This document shows positions 1 through 8,627 of a stretch of DNA of 64,000 nt, one piece after another. Location of the stretch: positions 331,292 through 395,291 of the forward strand of contig CAWFCV010000004.1 of NCBI GenBank assembly GCA_963814435.1. Direction: 5' to 3'. The stretch's first letter is position 1; every line of letters starts with the position of its first letter. Source of the DNA: JAEUPI01 sp963814435 (lineage in GTDB: Bacteria; Pseudomonadota; Gammaproteobacteria; Burkholderiales; Burkholderiaceae_C). Made by a program: the position numbers and the translations under genes. Under the pieces are notes generated by a model. It saw nothing but the letters and a program-made list of their open reading frames with translations. It was not told the origin of the DNA and did not search any database.

Positions 1-90
1 GTGGCGGTCGGGGATGCCCACCACCGCGGCCTTCAGCACGGCGGCGTGCTGCAGCAGCGCCCCGTCGATCTCGCGCAGCGCGATGTATTC
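1..90 (-). pseudogene. C-terminal fragment of an AMP-forming CoA ligase, cut by the window edge
   Basis: Read on the minus strand the segment gives EYIALREIDGALLQHAAVLK followed by AAVVGIPDRH. This matches the ENIAPREIDEALLKHPAVLE / AAAVGIPDPH stretch of the intact ligase at 809-2314, and the two are also clearly alike at DNA level (positions 1003-1093). The match stops at about position 90: the residues before EYIAL do not resemble a ligase, so the N-terminal part is missing on this side. The piece continues to the left outside the window. It is a broken paralogue or a recombination scar next to the toxin-antitoxin pair. Confidence 0.7.
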
Positions 91-107
91 ACTGGACGAA
101 CGGCGCA

Positions 108-126
108 TATATTGCTAGCATGCAAT
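108..126 (+). promoter_or_regulatory. Probable promoter/operator of the toxin-antitoxin pair
   Basis: TATATT (108-113) can serve as a -10 box and overlaps ATTGC-TAGCAT-GCAAT (111-126), an inverted repeat with 5-bp arms. The repeat covers the first possible toxin start (ATG at 120), so an autoregulating antitoxin bound here would block transcription. If the -10 is right, the transcript would start at about 119-120 and the ATG at 120 would be nearly leaderless. No good -35 or Shine-Dalgarno sequence was seen. Inferred from sequence only. Confidence 0.35.
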
Positions 127-413
127 ACATGAAGGCGACCCTGCTCGCGCATTCGAAGGAGGTTCGCGATGACGGGTCGATTGTCGAGGTGGTGATCTGG
201 GAGCTGCCTGAGCCGTTGCCCCCGTGCACGCACCGCTACAAGTACCGTCTGTTCTATGGCTCGCCGGGTGAAGAGCGCGTCCGCTACGACAACGAACGCG
301 GCAAGGGTGACCATAGGCACTTGGCCGGGCGGGAAGCGGCATACCAGTTCGTATCACCCGAAAAGCTGCTCGACGACTTTGAACGCGACGTGGATGCCTG
401 GAGTTCAACATGA
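120..413 (+). CDS. TumE-like toxin (DUF6516 family)
   Basis: A 97-residue protein. The pattern of a short charged N-terminus, a WELP motif (about residues 28-31), the HRYKYRLFYG segment (about 38-47) and a late HLAGREAAYQFVSPEKLLDD stretch is that of the DUF6516/TumE toxin family, normally about 95-120 residues. The family is known as the toxin half of a two-gene module with a winged-helix antitoxin; the molecular target is not visible here. The stop overlaps the antitoxin start by four bases (ATGA at 410-413), so the two are translationally coupled, toxin first. ATG at 129 is an alternative start. Confidence 0.75.
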   Translation: MQYMKATLLAHSKEVRDDGSIVEVVIWELPEPLPPCTHRYKYRLFYGSPGEERVRYDNERGKGDHRHLAGREAAYQFVSPEKLLDDFERDVDAWSST

Positions 414-763
414 AGGCTGTGATCGAGGTTGCCAAGCGAGGATCGGCGGTTCGCACTGCGCGCCGTCAGATGGCCGCCGCACGGACGGGGAAGACCTCGG
501 ACTTCCATCTGAGCTTCGAGTCAGCGCGTTCGCTGTTTGCCGAGCTCACGCCGGCCCGGGTGGATCTGCTCGACACGCTGCGCAAGGTGGGTCCGTGCAG
601 CGTGTACGCGCTGGCGAAGGCGGCGGAGCGCAACTACTCGAATGTGCACACCGACGTGGCGCGCCTCGAGGAGCTCGGGCTCATCGAACGTGCGGAGGGT
701 GATGCCGTATTCGTGCCCTACGACTCCGTGGAAATCCTGGTGCCGCTCGCTCAGGTGGCGTAG
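410..763 (+). CDS. TumA-like antitoxin, MarR/HVO_A0114-type winged helix
   Basis: A 117-residue protein. Residues about 45-110 form a winged-helix DNA-binding domain: ARVDLLDTLRKVGPCSVYAL, then AKAAERNYSNVHTDVARLEE (recognition helix region) and LGLIERAEGDAVFVPYDSVE (wing). This is the usual partner of DUF6516 toxins. It overlaps the toxin gene by 4 bp. As in related modules it probably neutralises the toxin and represses the operon through the inverted repeat at 111-126; that repression is inferred. The gene converges on the CoA ligase, 45 bp away, with no obvious terminator between. Confidence 0.72.
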   Translation: MKAVIEVAKRGSAVRTARRQMAAARTGKTSDFHLSFESARSLFAELTPARVDLLDTLRKVGPCSVYALAKAAERNYSNVHTDVARLEELGLIERAEGDAVFVPYDSVEILVPLAQVA

Positions 764-808
764 CGCCGCTCGTTCCTGAGCGCAGATTGCTCTGCCGCGC
801 CGACGCGT

Positions 809-2314
809 CTACAGCGCCAGCCCCGCCAACTTCAACCGCTGCACCTTCCCCGAAGGTCCGCGCGGCAGCTCCTGCACGAACCTGAACACCTTCGGCGTCT
901 TGAAGCGGCCCAGCATCTCGCCGCAGAACTCGCGCAGCATGTCCTCGGTGCACGGCACGCCGTCGCGCAGCACCACGCAGGCCATGATCTCCTGCCCATA
1001 GTGCGGGTCGGGGATGCCCACCGCCGCGGCCTCGAGCACGGCCGGGTGCTTGAGCAGCGCCTCGTCGATTTCTCGCGGCGCGATGTTCTCGCCGCCCTTG
1101 ATGATCAGCTCCTTGAGCCGCCCGGTGACGAAGAAGAAGCCATCGGCATCGCGGTGGCCCAGGTCGCCGGTGCGCAGCCAGCCATCGGGCGTGAACGCGG
1201 CGCGCGTGGCCTCCGGGGACTTGTAGTAGCCGCGCATCACGTGCGGGCCGCGGATGGCCAGCTCGCCGGTGGTGCCGTCGGGCACGGGTTGCAGCGTGTT
1301 GGTATCGATCACGCAGGCCTCGCCGCCGCTGGCGCGGCCCACGGAGCCGAGCTTGCGTTGCGCAGGATCCAGCGGGTTGGAGAAACTCGGCGCCACCGTC
1401 TCGGTGAGGCCCATGGTCTCGACCACGCCGATGCCGAACTTGGCCTCAAAGCCGCGCAGGTGCTCCGGCGGCAGCGCGGCCGAGGCCGAGCGGCAGAAGC
1501 GCAGCCGCGCCGTCTGCTCGCGCGGCGGCGTGGCGCCTTCGAGCAGGTAGGAGATCATCGTCGGCACCACGTTGAGCCAGGTGCACTCGGTGTCGCGCGC
1601 CTGCGCCCAGAAGCGCGCGGCGGAGAACTTCGGTGGCATCGCCAGCGATCCGCCTTCGACCAGCGGCGCCAGCATCGTCACCGCGAAGGCATTGATGTGG
1701 TACAGCGGCAGCACTGCGAGCACGCGGTCGCGCGCGCCGAGCGCGTGCTCGGCGCTGATGGCCAACGCATTGGCCGCCAGGTTGGCCTGCGTCAGCATCA
1801 CGCCCTTGGGCACGCCGGTGGTGCCCGAGGTGTACATCAGCAGGGCCAGGTCGTCGGGCTTCGGCGGCGGCGGGTCGGCTGCCGGCGCGGCGTCGACGAT
1901 CGGCGGCACGATGTCGGGGTGCACCTCGACCACCGCCACGCGGCGCGGCAGGCCCTCGACCATCGCGCGCACGCGTTCGGTCCACTCCGGGGCGGCGAAC
2001 ACCAGCATGCAGTCGCTGTGCTCGAGCACGTAGCGCATCGGCTCGCCCGTGGCCAGCAGGTTCACCGGGTTGACGCAGCGGCCGGCCCAGAGAACCCCGA
2101 GCAGCAGCTGCAGCGTGGCCAGCCCGTTGGGCATCACCAGCGACACCACCGCGCCGCGCTTCACGCCGTGCGCGTCGAGGCCGCGCGCCACCTGGCGGCA
2201 GCCGGCGAGCAGCGCGCGGTAGCGCAGCGTGGCGCTGCCATCGGTGGCCATCGCGTACACCGCCTCGGGCCTGCGCGCGACGGCACGCGCGATCAGCTCG
2301 CGCACGGTGCGCAT
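809..2314 (-). CDS. AMP-forming acyl/aryl-CoA ligase, SauT-like
   Basis: A 501-residue ANL-superfamily enzyme that activates a carboxylic acid with ATP and joins it to CoA in the cytoplasm. Visible motifs: the P-loop LLMYTSGTTGVPKGVM, the adenylate motif GLTETVAP, the hinge GWLRTGDLGHRDADGFFFVTGR, and the C-terminal lysine motif PRGPSGKVQRLKL. The ATG at 2314 overlaps the stop of the aldehyde dehydrogenase (ATGA), so it is the last gene of a Bug receptor-dehydrogenase-ligase operon. The pairing with an acylating sulfoacetaldehyde-type dehydrogenase matches sauT beside sauS of Cupriavidus, so sulfoacetate is the first substrate guess. Other short acids remain possible. The frame is intact. Confidence 0.8.
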   Translation of the reverse strand: MRTVRELIARAVARRPEAVYAMATDGSATLRYRALLAGCRQVARGLDAHGVKRGAVVSLVMPNGLATLQLLLGVLWAGRCVNPVNLLATGEPMRYVLEHSDCMLVFAAPEWTERVRAMVEGLPRRVAVVEVHPDIVPPIVDAAPAADPPPPKPDDLALLMYTSGTTGVPKGVMLTQANLAANALAISAEHALGARDRVLAVLPLYHINAFAVTMLAPLVEGGSLAMPPKFSAARFWAQARDTECTWLNVVPTMISYLLEGATPPREQTARLRFCRSASAALPPEHLRGFEAKFGIGVVETMGLTETVAPSFSNPLDPAQRKLGSVGRASGGEACVIDTNTLQPVPDGTTGELAIRGPHVMRGYYKSPEATRAAFTPDGWLRTGDLGHRDADGFFFVTGRLKELIIKGGENIAPREIDEALLKHPAVLEAAAVGIPDPHYGQEIMACVVLRDGVPCTEDMLREFCGEMLGRFKTPKVFRFVQELPRGPSGKVQRLKLAGLAL

Positions 2315-3746
2315 CAGGCGCGCCCGTACTTCGCGAAGAAGGGGCCGAAGATCTCCTGCTCGCTCGGCACGCGCTCGGCGATCGGCCGCGAGATGCGCGT
2401 GATGTTCAGGTAGTGCCGGTAGTTCAGGTTGTCGGAGAAGTTGTTGCGGCCCCAGGTGCCGCAGCCCATCGACAGCGAAAACGGCAGGCCGTTGTCGAAG
2501 CTGCCGCCGGTGGCGATGCAGTGCGCCTGGTTGACGATCACGCGCGACACCGGCAGCGCCAGGCCGAGGGCCAGCGCGCGTTCGGGCCTGGCGCTGTGCA
2601 GCCCCACCGAGTGGCCGGCGCCCTGGTAGGCGTAGATCTGCTCGACGATGGCGCAGGCATGCGCGAAATCGCGCGCCCGGTAGAGCGCCAGCACCGGGCT
2701 GAGCTTCTCGCCGGAGTAGGGGTGCGCCGGACCGAAGCCGTCTTCGTCGACCATCAGGATCGTCGGCTCGCGCTGCGGCGATCTCGTGCAAGCCGGCGCG
2801 TGCGGCGATGGTGGTGGCCGACTGGCCGATCACGTCGGGCGACAGCTTGCCGTCGGGCCACATCAGCGACTGCAGCTGCTTCTTCTGCGCGGCATTCAGC
2901 AGCACCGCGCCGCGCGCCGCCAGCGCGGCGAGCATCGCCTCGCGCACCGGCTCCAGCAGCACCAGCGCGTTCTCCGACGAGCAGCTGGTGGCGTGGTCGA
3001 AGGTCTTGCGAGCGCACGATCAGCGCGGCCGCGGCATGCACGTCGGCGGTGTCGTCGACGATGGCCGCCACGTTGCCGGCGCCGACGCCGAAGGCCGGCG
3101 TGCCGCTGGCGTAGGCCGCGCGCACGTTGGCCTGCGAGCCGGTGGCCACCACCAGGTCGCACTGGCGCATCAGCTCCGCGGTGCGTGGCTTGTCGATCGG
3201 CGCGGGCAGCATCTGCACCAGGTCGCGCGGCGCGCCGATGCGGTCGAACTGCTCGTGGATGAACTGCAGCAGCCGCGCGCAGGTGCTCGCGCCCTTGGGC
3301 GAGGGCGCCACGATCACCGCGTTGCGGCCCTTCAGCGCGTTGATGATCTTGTTGGCCGGCGTGGCGCCGGGGTTGGTCGACGGCGTGACCGCGCACACCA
3401 CGCCCACCGGCCGCGCGATCTCGATCAGCCCACGGCCGGGGTCCTCGGCGATCACGCCGACCGACTTGGCCGACTGCAGGTCGCGCAGCAGGCCGAGCGT
3501 CTTGCGGTGGTTCTTGGCGATCTTGTCGTCGACGTTGCCGATGCCGGTGTCGCGCACCGCCAGCTCGGCCAGCTCGCGGTTGCGCGCCGGCTCGATGATG
3601 GCCCAGCCGGCGGCGGCGACGAGCTCGTCGACACGGGCCTGGTCGTAGCCCTCGGCCACGCGCTGGGCGACGCGGGCGCGCGCCACCAGCTCGGCCACCT
3701 GGTGTGCCGCAGCGGCGTCGGAGATCGGGGAGCGGCCCGGCATCAT
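2314..3746 (-). CDS. Acylating aldehyde dehydrogenase, sulfoacetaldehyde dehydrogenase (SauS)-like, two frameshifts
   Basis: Interconverts an acyl-CoA and an aldehyde with NAD(P)H; about 477 residues once the frame is mended. The N-terminal part (CAVTPSTNPGATPANKIINA, LVVATGSQANVRAAYASGTP) and the catalytic segment ATSCSSENALVLLEPV, with the nucleophilic Cys, are typical of the AdhE/SauS group. The end SMGCGTWGRNNFSDNLNYRH is also diagnostic. One extra base near 3009 and a change near 2770-2785 shift the frame. Residues line up again on both sides, so the breaks look like sequence errors. The ATG at 3746 overlaps the Bug receptor stop; the stop overlaps the ligase start. With the ligase it would take an acid to its aldehyde, or the reverse. 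Confidence 0.78.
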
Positions 3747-4728
3747 TCGGCCTTGATGGCCGCGTCCTTGGCGAGCTTGGCCCACTTGGGCAGCTCGACG
3801 CTGACCGCCTGCGCCAGCGCTTCGGGCGGGCCGCCGACGCCTTCGCTGCCCTGGGCCAGCAGCTTGTCGCGGATCTCGGCCTCCTTGAGCACGGTGTTCA
3901 GCGCGGCATTGAGCCTGTCGATGATCGGCCGCGGCGTCCTGGCCGGCACGAACATCGCGTACCAGGAGTCGACCTCGAAGTCGGCGACGCCGGCCTCCTG
4001 CATCGTCGGCACGTCGGGAAAGGCGGCGCTGCGCTTCAGCGTCGACACCGCCAGCGCCTTGAGCTTGCCGGTCTTGACGAACTGCGCCGCCGCGCGGGAT
4101 CGATACCCACAGCAGCGGCACCTGCCCGCGCGATCACGTCGGTCACCGCCGGGCCGCCGCCGCGGTAGGGCACATGCGTGGTCTTCACGCCGGCGCGCAG
4201 GTTCATCAGCTCGCCGGCCAGATGCCCGGGCGAGCCGACGCCCACCGACGCATAACTCAGCTCGCCCGGCCTGGCCTTGGCGGCGGCGATGAGCTCGGCC
4301 ACGTTGTTGTAGGGCACCTGCGGGTTCGCCGCCAGCAGCTGCGGCAGCGAAGCCACCAGGCCGACGGGCTCGAAATCCTTCTGCGTGTCGAACGGCAGCT
4401 TGGCGTAGATGGCCGGGTTCACGGTGTGCGAGTTCAGCGTGAAGAGCACGGTGTAGCCATCGGGCGCCGCCTTGGCCACCAGATCGGTGCCCAGCGAGCC
4501 GCCGGCGCCACCGCGGTTGTCGATGTTGATCGCCTGGCCCAGCACGGCGGCCAGGCGCCCTTGCACGATGCGCGCGATCACGTCGGTGCCGCCGCCGGGC
4601 GGGTAGGGCACGACGAAACGGATCGGCCTGTCGGGATAGCCGGTCTGAGCGAACGACGGTGACCACAAGGCCGTGACGAGCAGCAGGCACAGGGCGCCAC
4701 GGCGCGAGCAGAACCGAATCGACGACAT
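3743..4728 (-). CDS. Bug-family (TctC) periplasmic receptor of a tripartite tricarboxylate transporter, frameshifted
   Basis: A periplasmic solute-binding protein of about 325 residues. After a signal peptide (LCLLLVTALWSPSFAQ) come the Bug hallmarks PDRPIRFVVPYPPGGGTDVI, NRGGAGGSLGTDLVAKAAPD and THVPYRGGGPAVTDVI, and a C-terminal half with VPTMQEAGVADFEVDSWYAM. The start at 4728 is preceded by GGAG at a good distance. Two indels close together near 4085-4120 break the WVSIPAAAQ region. No TctA/TctB membrane genes are nearby, as is common for orphan Bug receptors. Operon position ahead of the dehydrogenase and ligase suggests it binds the acid they use. Confidence 0.85.
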
Positions 4729-4943
4729 GCAGGTCTCCATCCAGGGCGAAATCACACGAGCGTGGACCCTAGGCCGCAGACAGGCTGCTGTCAATCGGCA
4801 CCGGCATGGGCGCGTGCCGGGTGGCGGCCGCCCCCGCCGCAGGAGCTGTCCGACCGCGCCGGGGCGCGGCGGCGCGGACTGGGTCAGGCGTCGCGAACGC
4901 GGGCCTTCGCGACGCCGCGGTGACTCAGCGCGCCCGCTGGGTG

Positions 4944-6292
4944 TCAGATGCCCGCGGCCAGCACCTGCTGGAACAGCCCGCGCACGAGGGCGACGCAGAA
5001 CGGCGGCACCAACGTGCCGTGGTACACAAACGGCGCGTTGGCGCCGGCCGCCGCCTTCTGCTGCTGGAACCCGCCGTAGATCTGGTCACCGGCGGTCCCG
5101 GCTGGCAGGCTGGCGCGGTTTTCGAGGTCCCACACGGGCACGAGGAAGTTGCGCGACGCGAAGTCGGCTTGCATGTCGGTGGCGTTGAAGAAGAAGACCG
5201 TCGGATCCTGTGCGCCGGCGCACAGGGCGACGGTGCCGGGACGCTTGGGCGTCCAGCCGAGCAAGGTGTTGGTCTGCATCGCCTTGCGGAAGTTCGACGT
5301 TGGATAGTTCGCGCGGAACGTGTCGGTCAGCAGCCCACCCGGGCCTAAAGGCTCATGACCGGTCGGGTCGTTCGGCAGCTTGCCCTGCGACGATGAACTG
5401 GGCGGTCGGCGTGTCGGACGGGAACAGCGGCTCGCCCATGCTGTCGTACGGTGCCTGGTACACATCGGAGAGTTGCTGTAGATGTTGCCGTAGAGCTGCT
5501 GGTAGCTGGTGATCAGCAGCGGACCGAACAGCGTTGCTCCGGCCGCGATCGGGCCGGGGCCGAAGAGCACGTCGACGAACTTCACGAGGTTGTACGGCCC
5601 CGACATCGGCCCCGCGGCGGTGACGGTGAACTCCGCGAGTGGTCGCGCTCGATCACCTTGTGCGTGGCCATCGCGACATGGCCGCCCTGCGAGTAGCCCT
5701 GATCAGCAGTTTCGCCGAAGGCCTTGGTCGGGCTCTCGGCGCGATGTGCGTCTTCGCGGCGCGCAGGCCGTCGACCATGTCGGCGGCCTGGCCCTCGGCG
5801 ATGAAGATAGGGGTGATAGGCGAGCGACGAGCGGTCGTAGCCGAGGTAGTTCGGCGCCACGACGATGAAACCTTGCGCCGCGAACACCGCCATCAGCAGC
5901 GAACCCTCACTGTCGCTGCAGACGTTGGCCATGTTCTTGCTGCGACAACGTGGTGCCGTGCGCGTAAAGCACCACCGGACGTTCGCCAGTGCAGGCCGCG
6001 GCGGTGCCTGTGGGCACCAGCACGCCGGCGGTGGCCTGGCCGGTGCACCTGCCGGATCGCGCGTCATGTAGATCAGGTAGCGCAGGTCGACATCGCACTT
6101 GGCCGCGCCCGACAGCGGCTGCAGGCCCGATGCCGCCGTGCCGCCGTCGATTGCGCGATGGTGACCTTGCTGAGCAGTTGAGCCGCGAGAACGGCACCAC
6201 GCGCGGCGGTGCTCGTCATCGCCACCGCCGCAGGCCACCAGCAGCAACGACAGGCCAGGGCACGATGGTGCCCAGGATCGGATGGTCTTCAT
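4944..6292 (-). CDS. Secreted alpha/beta-hydrolase (lipase-like) lipoprotein, several frameshifts
   Basis: About 440 residues when joined. The start has a lipoprotein signal with lipobox LLLVACGGGDDE, so the protein should be lipid-anchored. Hydrolase signs are VVAPNYLGYDRSSLAYHPYL and the nucleophile elbow GYSQGGHVAM (GxSxG), followed by an NYPTSNFRKAMQTNTLLGW region and a late YHGTLVPPFC segment, which could supply the His. The frame breaks in at least four places (about 5400, 5470, 5640-5810, 5950, 6210), yet each piece keeps sensible residues. It resembles secretory lipases/esterases acting on polyester or acyl ester substrates; the substrate cannot be read here. It is followed by a chalcone-isomerase-like gene but 100 bp or more separates the two. 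Confidence 0.6.
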
Positions 6293-6400
6293 GTGAGAGC
6301 CCTTTCAATTGGTGATTGCGAACTGCTGTCCGTGTGTTCGAAGCTGACGCTTGCCGTCATCGGTTGCCGATCGTCAAGAACGTGCGCAGGGCAAGGCCGC

Positions 6401-6961
6401 TCAGCCGCCGAGCAGCGCCTTCTTCAAATCGGCCTGCACCGGCTTGTCACCGAGCCAGACCCGCGTGAGCGCCTGGTTGAATCGCTCGCCGGCGATCACG
6501 CCGCGCGCCTCGCCGTTGAGGCTGATCCTGGTGTCTCCGCCGACGAAGTCGAGCGCCACGATGTCCTTTTCGCCAACCGCGTTGAATGCCTTCATGGTAG
6601 TCACGAGTTGATCCGTCTGCGCCTTGACGGCTGCCAGTTCGTCCGCCGAGTTGTTGGCCTGCATCCCTTCGACCAGCGCGTCGACGAGCTGGTCTGCCTT
6701 GAGCTGGCGCAGCACATTCAACTGGATGCGCCGCGGCGTCTGGGTCAGCACCGCCGATGCTTCGCCCGACTTGCGCGGCAGGTACAAGCTCGCGACGTAG
6801 ACCTTGAACAGCAACCGGGTGCGGATGCCAGCGCCGTTGAGCTGCAGCTCCTGCCCGCCCAGCGACACCTTGTCGTCGAGCCTGGCTCCGCCCACTTCCG
6901 CGCCCAGTGCAGGCAGGCTCAAGCCCAGCGCAAGGCAAAGGCCGATCAAACGTTGCTTCAT
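6401..6961 (-). CDS. Chalcone isomerase-like periplasmic protein
   Basis: A 186-residue protein with a signal peptide (LIGLCLALGLSLPALGAEVG) and the chalcone-isomerase-like fold pattern: LNGAGIRTRLLFKVYVASLY, LPRKSGEASAVLTQTPRRIQ, and DFVGGDTRISLNGEARGVIAG. The family is common in proteobacteria as a secreted protein of unknown function; true chalcone isomerase activity is not expected. The ATG at 6961 is chosen because AAGGGG lies just before it and the signal peptide begins there. The gene lies 55 bp downstream of the FadL-type porin and may share its transcript, which hints at a role in envelope lipid handling. Confidence 0.75.
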   Translation of the reverse strand: MKQRLIGLCLALGLSLPALGAEVGGARLDDKVSLGGQELQLNGAGIRTRLLFKVYVASLYLPRKSGEASAVLTQTPRRIQLNVLRQLKADQLVDALVEGMQANNSADELAAVKAQTDQLVTTMKAFNAVGEKDIVALDFVGGDTRISLNGEARGVIAGERFNQALTRVWLGDKPVQADLKKALLGG

Positions 6962-7016
6962 GTGTTGCCCCTTCAAACCGTCTGCCGTCTGCGTCCGCGA
7001 TGAGACCGCAGGCCGT

Positions 7017-8429
7017 TCAGAATGCATAAACTGCCTGGGCGGACAAGATGACGGTGTTGCCGTTCTTGTAGTTGCCGTTGAGCAGTCCGTTGGCCAGCAC
7101 ATTGGGCGGATCGCCGCTCTTGTTGATCGAGCCGTTCTTCACCCAGACATAGCCCGCGCCAAACTCGACCTGCAGCTTGCGGTCGAACTTGTACTGCGCG
7201 CCCGCCGTCAGCCAGGTGCGATCGCCATCGGGCAACCGGGGCGTGCGGTCGAAGGCTTCCACCGGCGACTGGTCGAACGCCAGTCCACCCCGGAACAGCC
7301 ACTTGTCGTCGTAGTGATAGTTGGCGCCGACGGAGATCTTCCAGACGTCCTTGAAGTTCTCCGGCGTGCTCTGCAACGTGGCGCCATTGCTGCGCACGAA
7401 GGTCAGGTCCTTGACCGTCGACCAACCCATCCACTGCGCGTCGGCCATCACGTCCCAGCGGTCATTGATGGCGCCGAAGTACGAGACGTTGAAGATCGGG
7501 GGCAGCTTGACCTTCGCGGTGACGGCCGAGTCGAAGAGCGCCAAGGTGTTGACGCCATTGGCCAGCAGGCCCACCGTCGGCGCCAGCGGCGCGGGGACGA
7601 CAGGCGTCGGGTTCGTGAACGTCGCGCTGCCCGCCACGTCGTAGCGGATGCTCGAACGGTAGTGGATGCCGACGCGGCGGCTCTTGTCGATGTCCCACAA
7701 CAGACCCAGGTTCCAACCCCAGGCGTTGTCGCTGCCCTTGACCTGCACACCCGACTCGAGGCGCGGCGTCGCCTGGGCGATCGCGTTGTAGGTTGCCGAA
7801 CCCGGGGCAATGCCGTTCTGGGCCGCAGCACTCAACAGCGCCGCCGAGTAGTTGGCCCGGCTGGTGAAGGTCGCCAGGATGCGCTGGAAGTCGACACCCA
7901 CGCCCAGCGCCAGGTTGTCCGCCACCTTGTACGACGCACCCGGGTTGATATTCACGGTCATGATGTCGGACTTGATCGCCTGGAAGCGGCCGATCCAGCC
8001 ATCGTCGTACTCGGTGACCAGGCCGAACGGCGAACTGATGCCCAGCCCCAACGACCATTGCCGGGTCGTCGGCATCACCAGGTACAGGTTGGGCACCACG
8101 TTGAGCCCGCCGGCGTCGCCGCCGTTACCGCCGAGCGCCTGTTGCGCGGCCGGCGCCGAAAACCCGTTGCTGAACTTGATCGACGGTGTGATCAGGTGGA
8201 TCACGCCAACGGCCTGGTTGCTGCCGATGCGGGAAATGCCGGCGACGTTGCTCCACATCGTGGCCGCGTCGTCCGCGGCTGCGGCGCCGCCGGCGAAGGC
8301 GTTGCCCAGGCCGCTGGCCGAGCTCTCGTTCAGGTAGAAGCCGGCACCGAATGCATGACCGGAGCCGAGCGCCAATGCAAACCCAACCAGCGGGCCGGTG
8401 ATGCGGGCATGTCCAAACGGGGCGGTCAT
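7017..8429 (-). CDS. FadL/OmpP1/TodX-family outer-membrane transport protein
   Basis: A 470-residue outer-membrane beta-barrel of the long-chain fatty acid and hydrocarbon uptake family. It has a signal peptide ending AFGAGFYLNES, the family N-terminal hatch (SASGLGNAFAGGAAAADDAA, TMWSNVAGISRI), repeated aromatic-rich strands, and ends in AVYAF with the terminal Phe recognised by the BAM machinery. It lies just upstream of a chalcone-isomerase-like gene and downstream of an acyl-reductase-like gene on the same strand (198 bp gap), so the neighbourhood is plausible for hydrophobic substrates. The frame is intact. Confidence 0.88.
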   Translation of the reverse strand: MTAPFGHARITGPLVGFALALGSGHAFGAGFYLNESSASGLGNAFAGGAAAADDAATMWSNVAGISRIGSNQAVGVIHLITPSIKFSNGFSAPAAQQALGGNGGDAGGLNVVPNLYLVMPTTRQWSLGLGISSPFGLVTEYDDGWIGRFQAIKSDIMTVNINPGASYKVADNLALGVGVDFQRILATFTSRANYSAALLSAAAQNGIAPGSATYNAIAQATPRLESGVQVKGSDNAWGWNLGLLWDIDKSRRVGIHYRSSIRYDVAGSATFTNPTPVVPAPLAPTVGLLANGVNTLALFDSAVTAKVKLPPIFNVSYFGAINDRWDVMADAQWMGWSTVKDLTFVRSNGATLQSTPENFKDVWKISVGANYHYDDKWLFRGGLAFDQSPVEAFDRTPRLPDGDRTWLTAGAQYKFDRKLQVEFGAGYVWVKNGSINKSGDPPNVLANGLLNGNYKNGNTVILSAQAVYAF

Positions 8430-8627
8430 GGTAAAGATCTCCTTGCTGGGTACAGTTTGCGCCAGTCGAAGGAGAACAGCCCATCGGCCACCTCCCTCAC
8501 GCTGTATTCATCATCGTTCAAGATAGGCCACCCGCGACGTTCGAGCGTTGACGATCGTCATCGCATAGGCCGTGAAGGGTTGCGCCGGGTGTGGGGTGGC
8601 CGGCAATTCCGGTCGCGTCGCTGGCTC

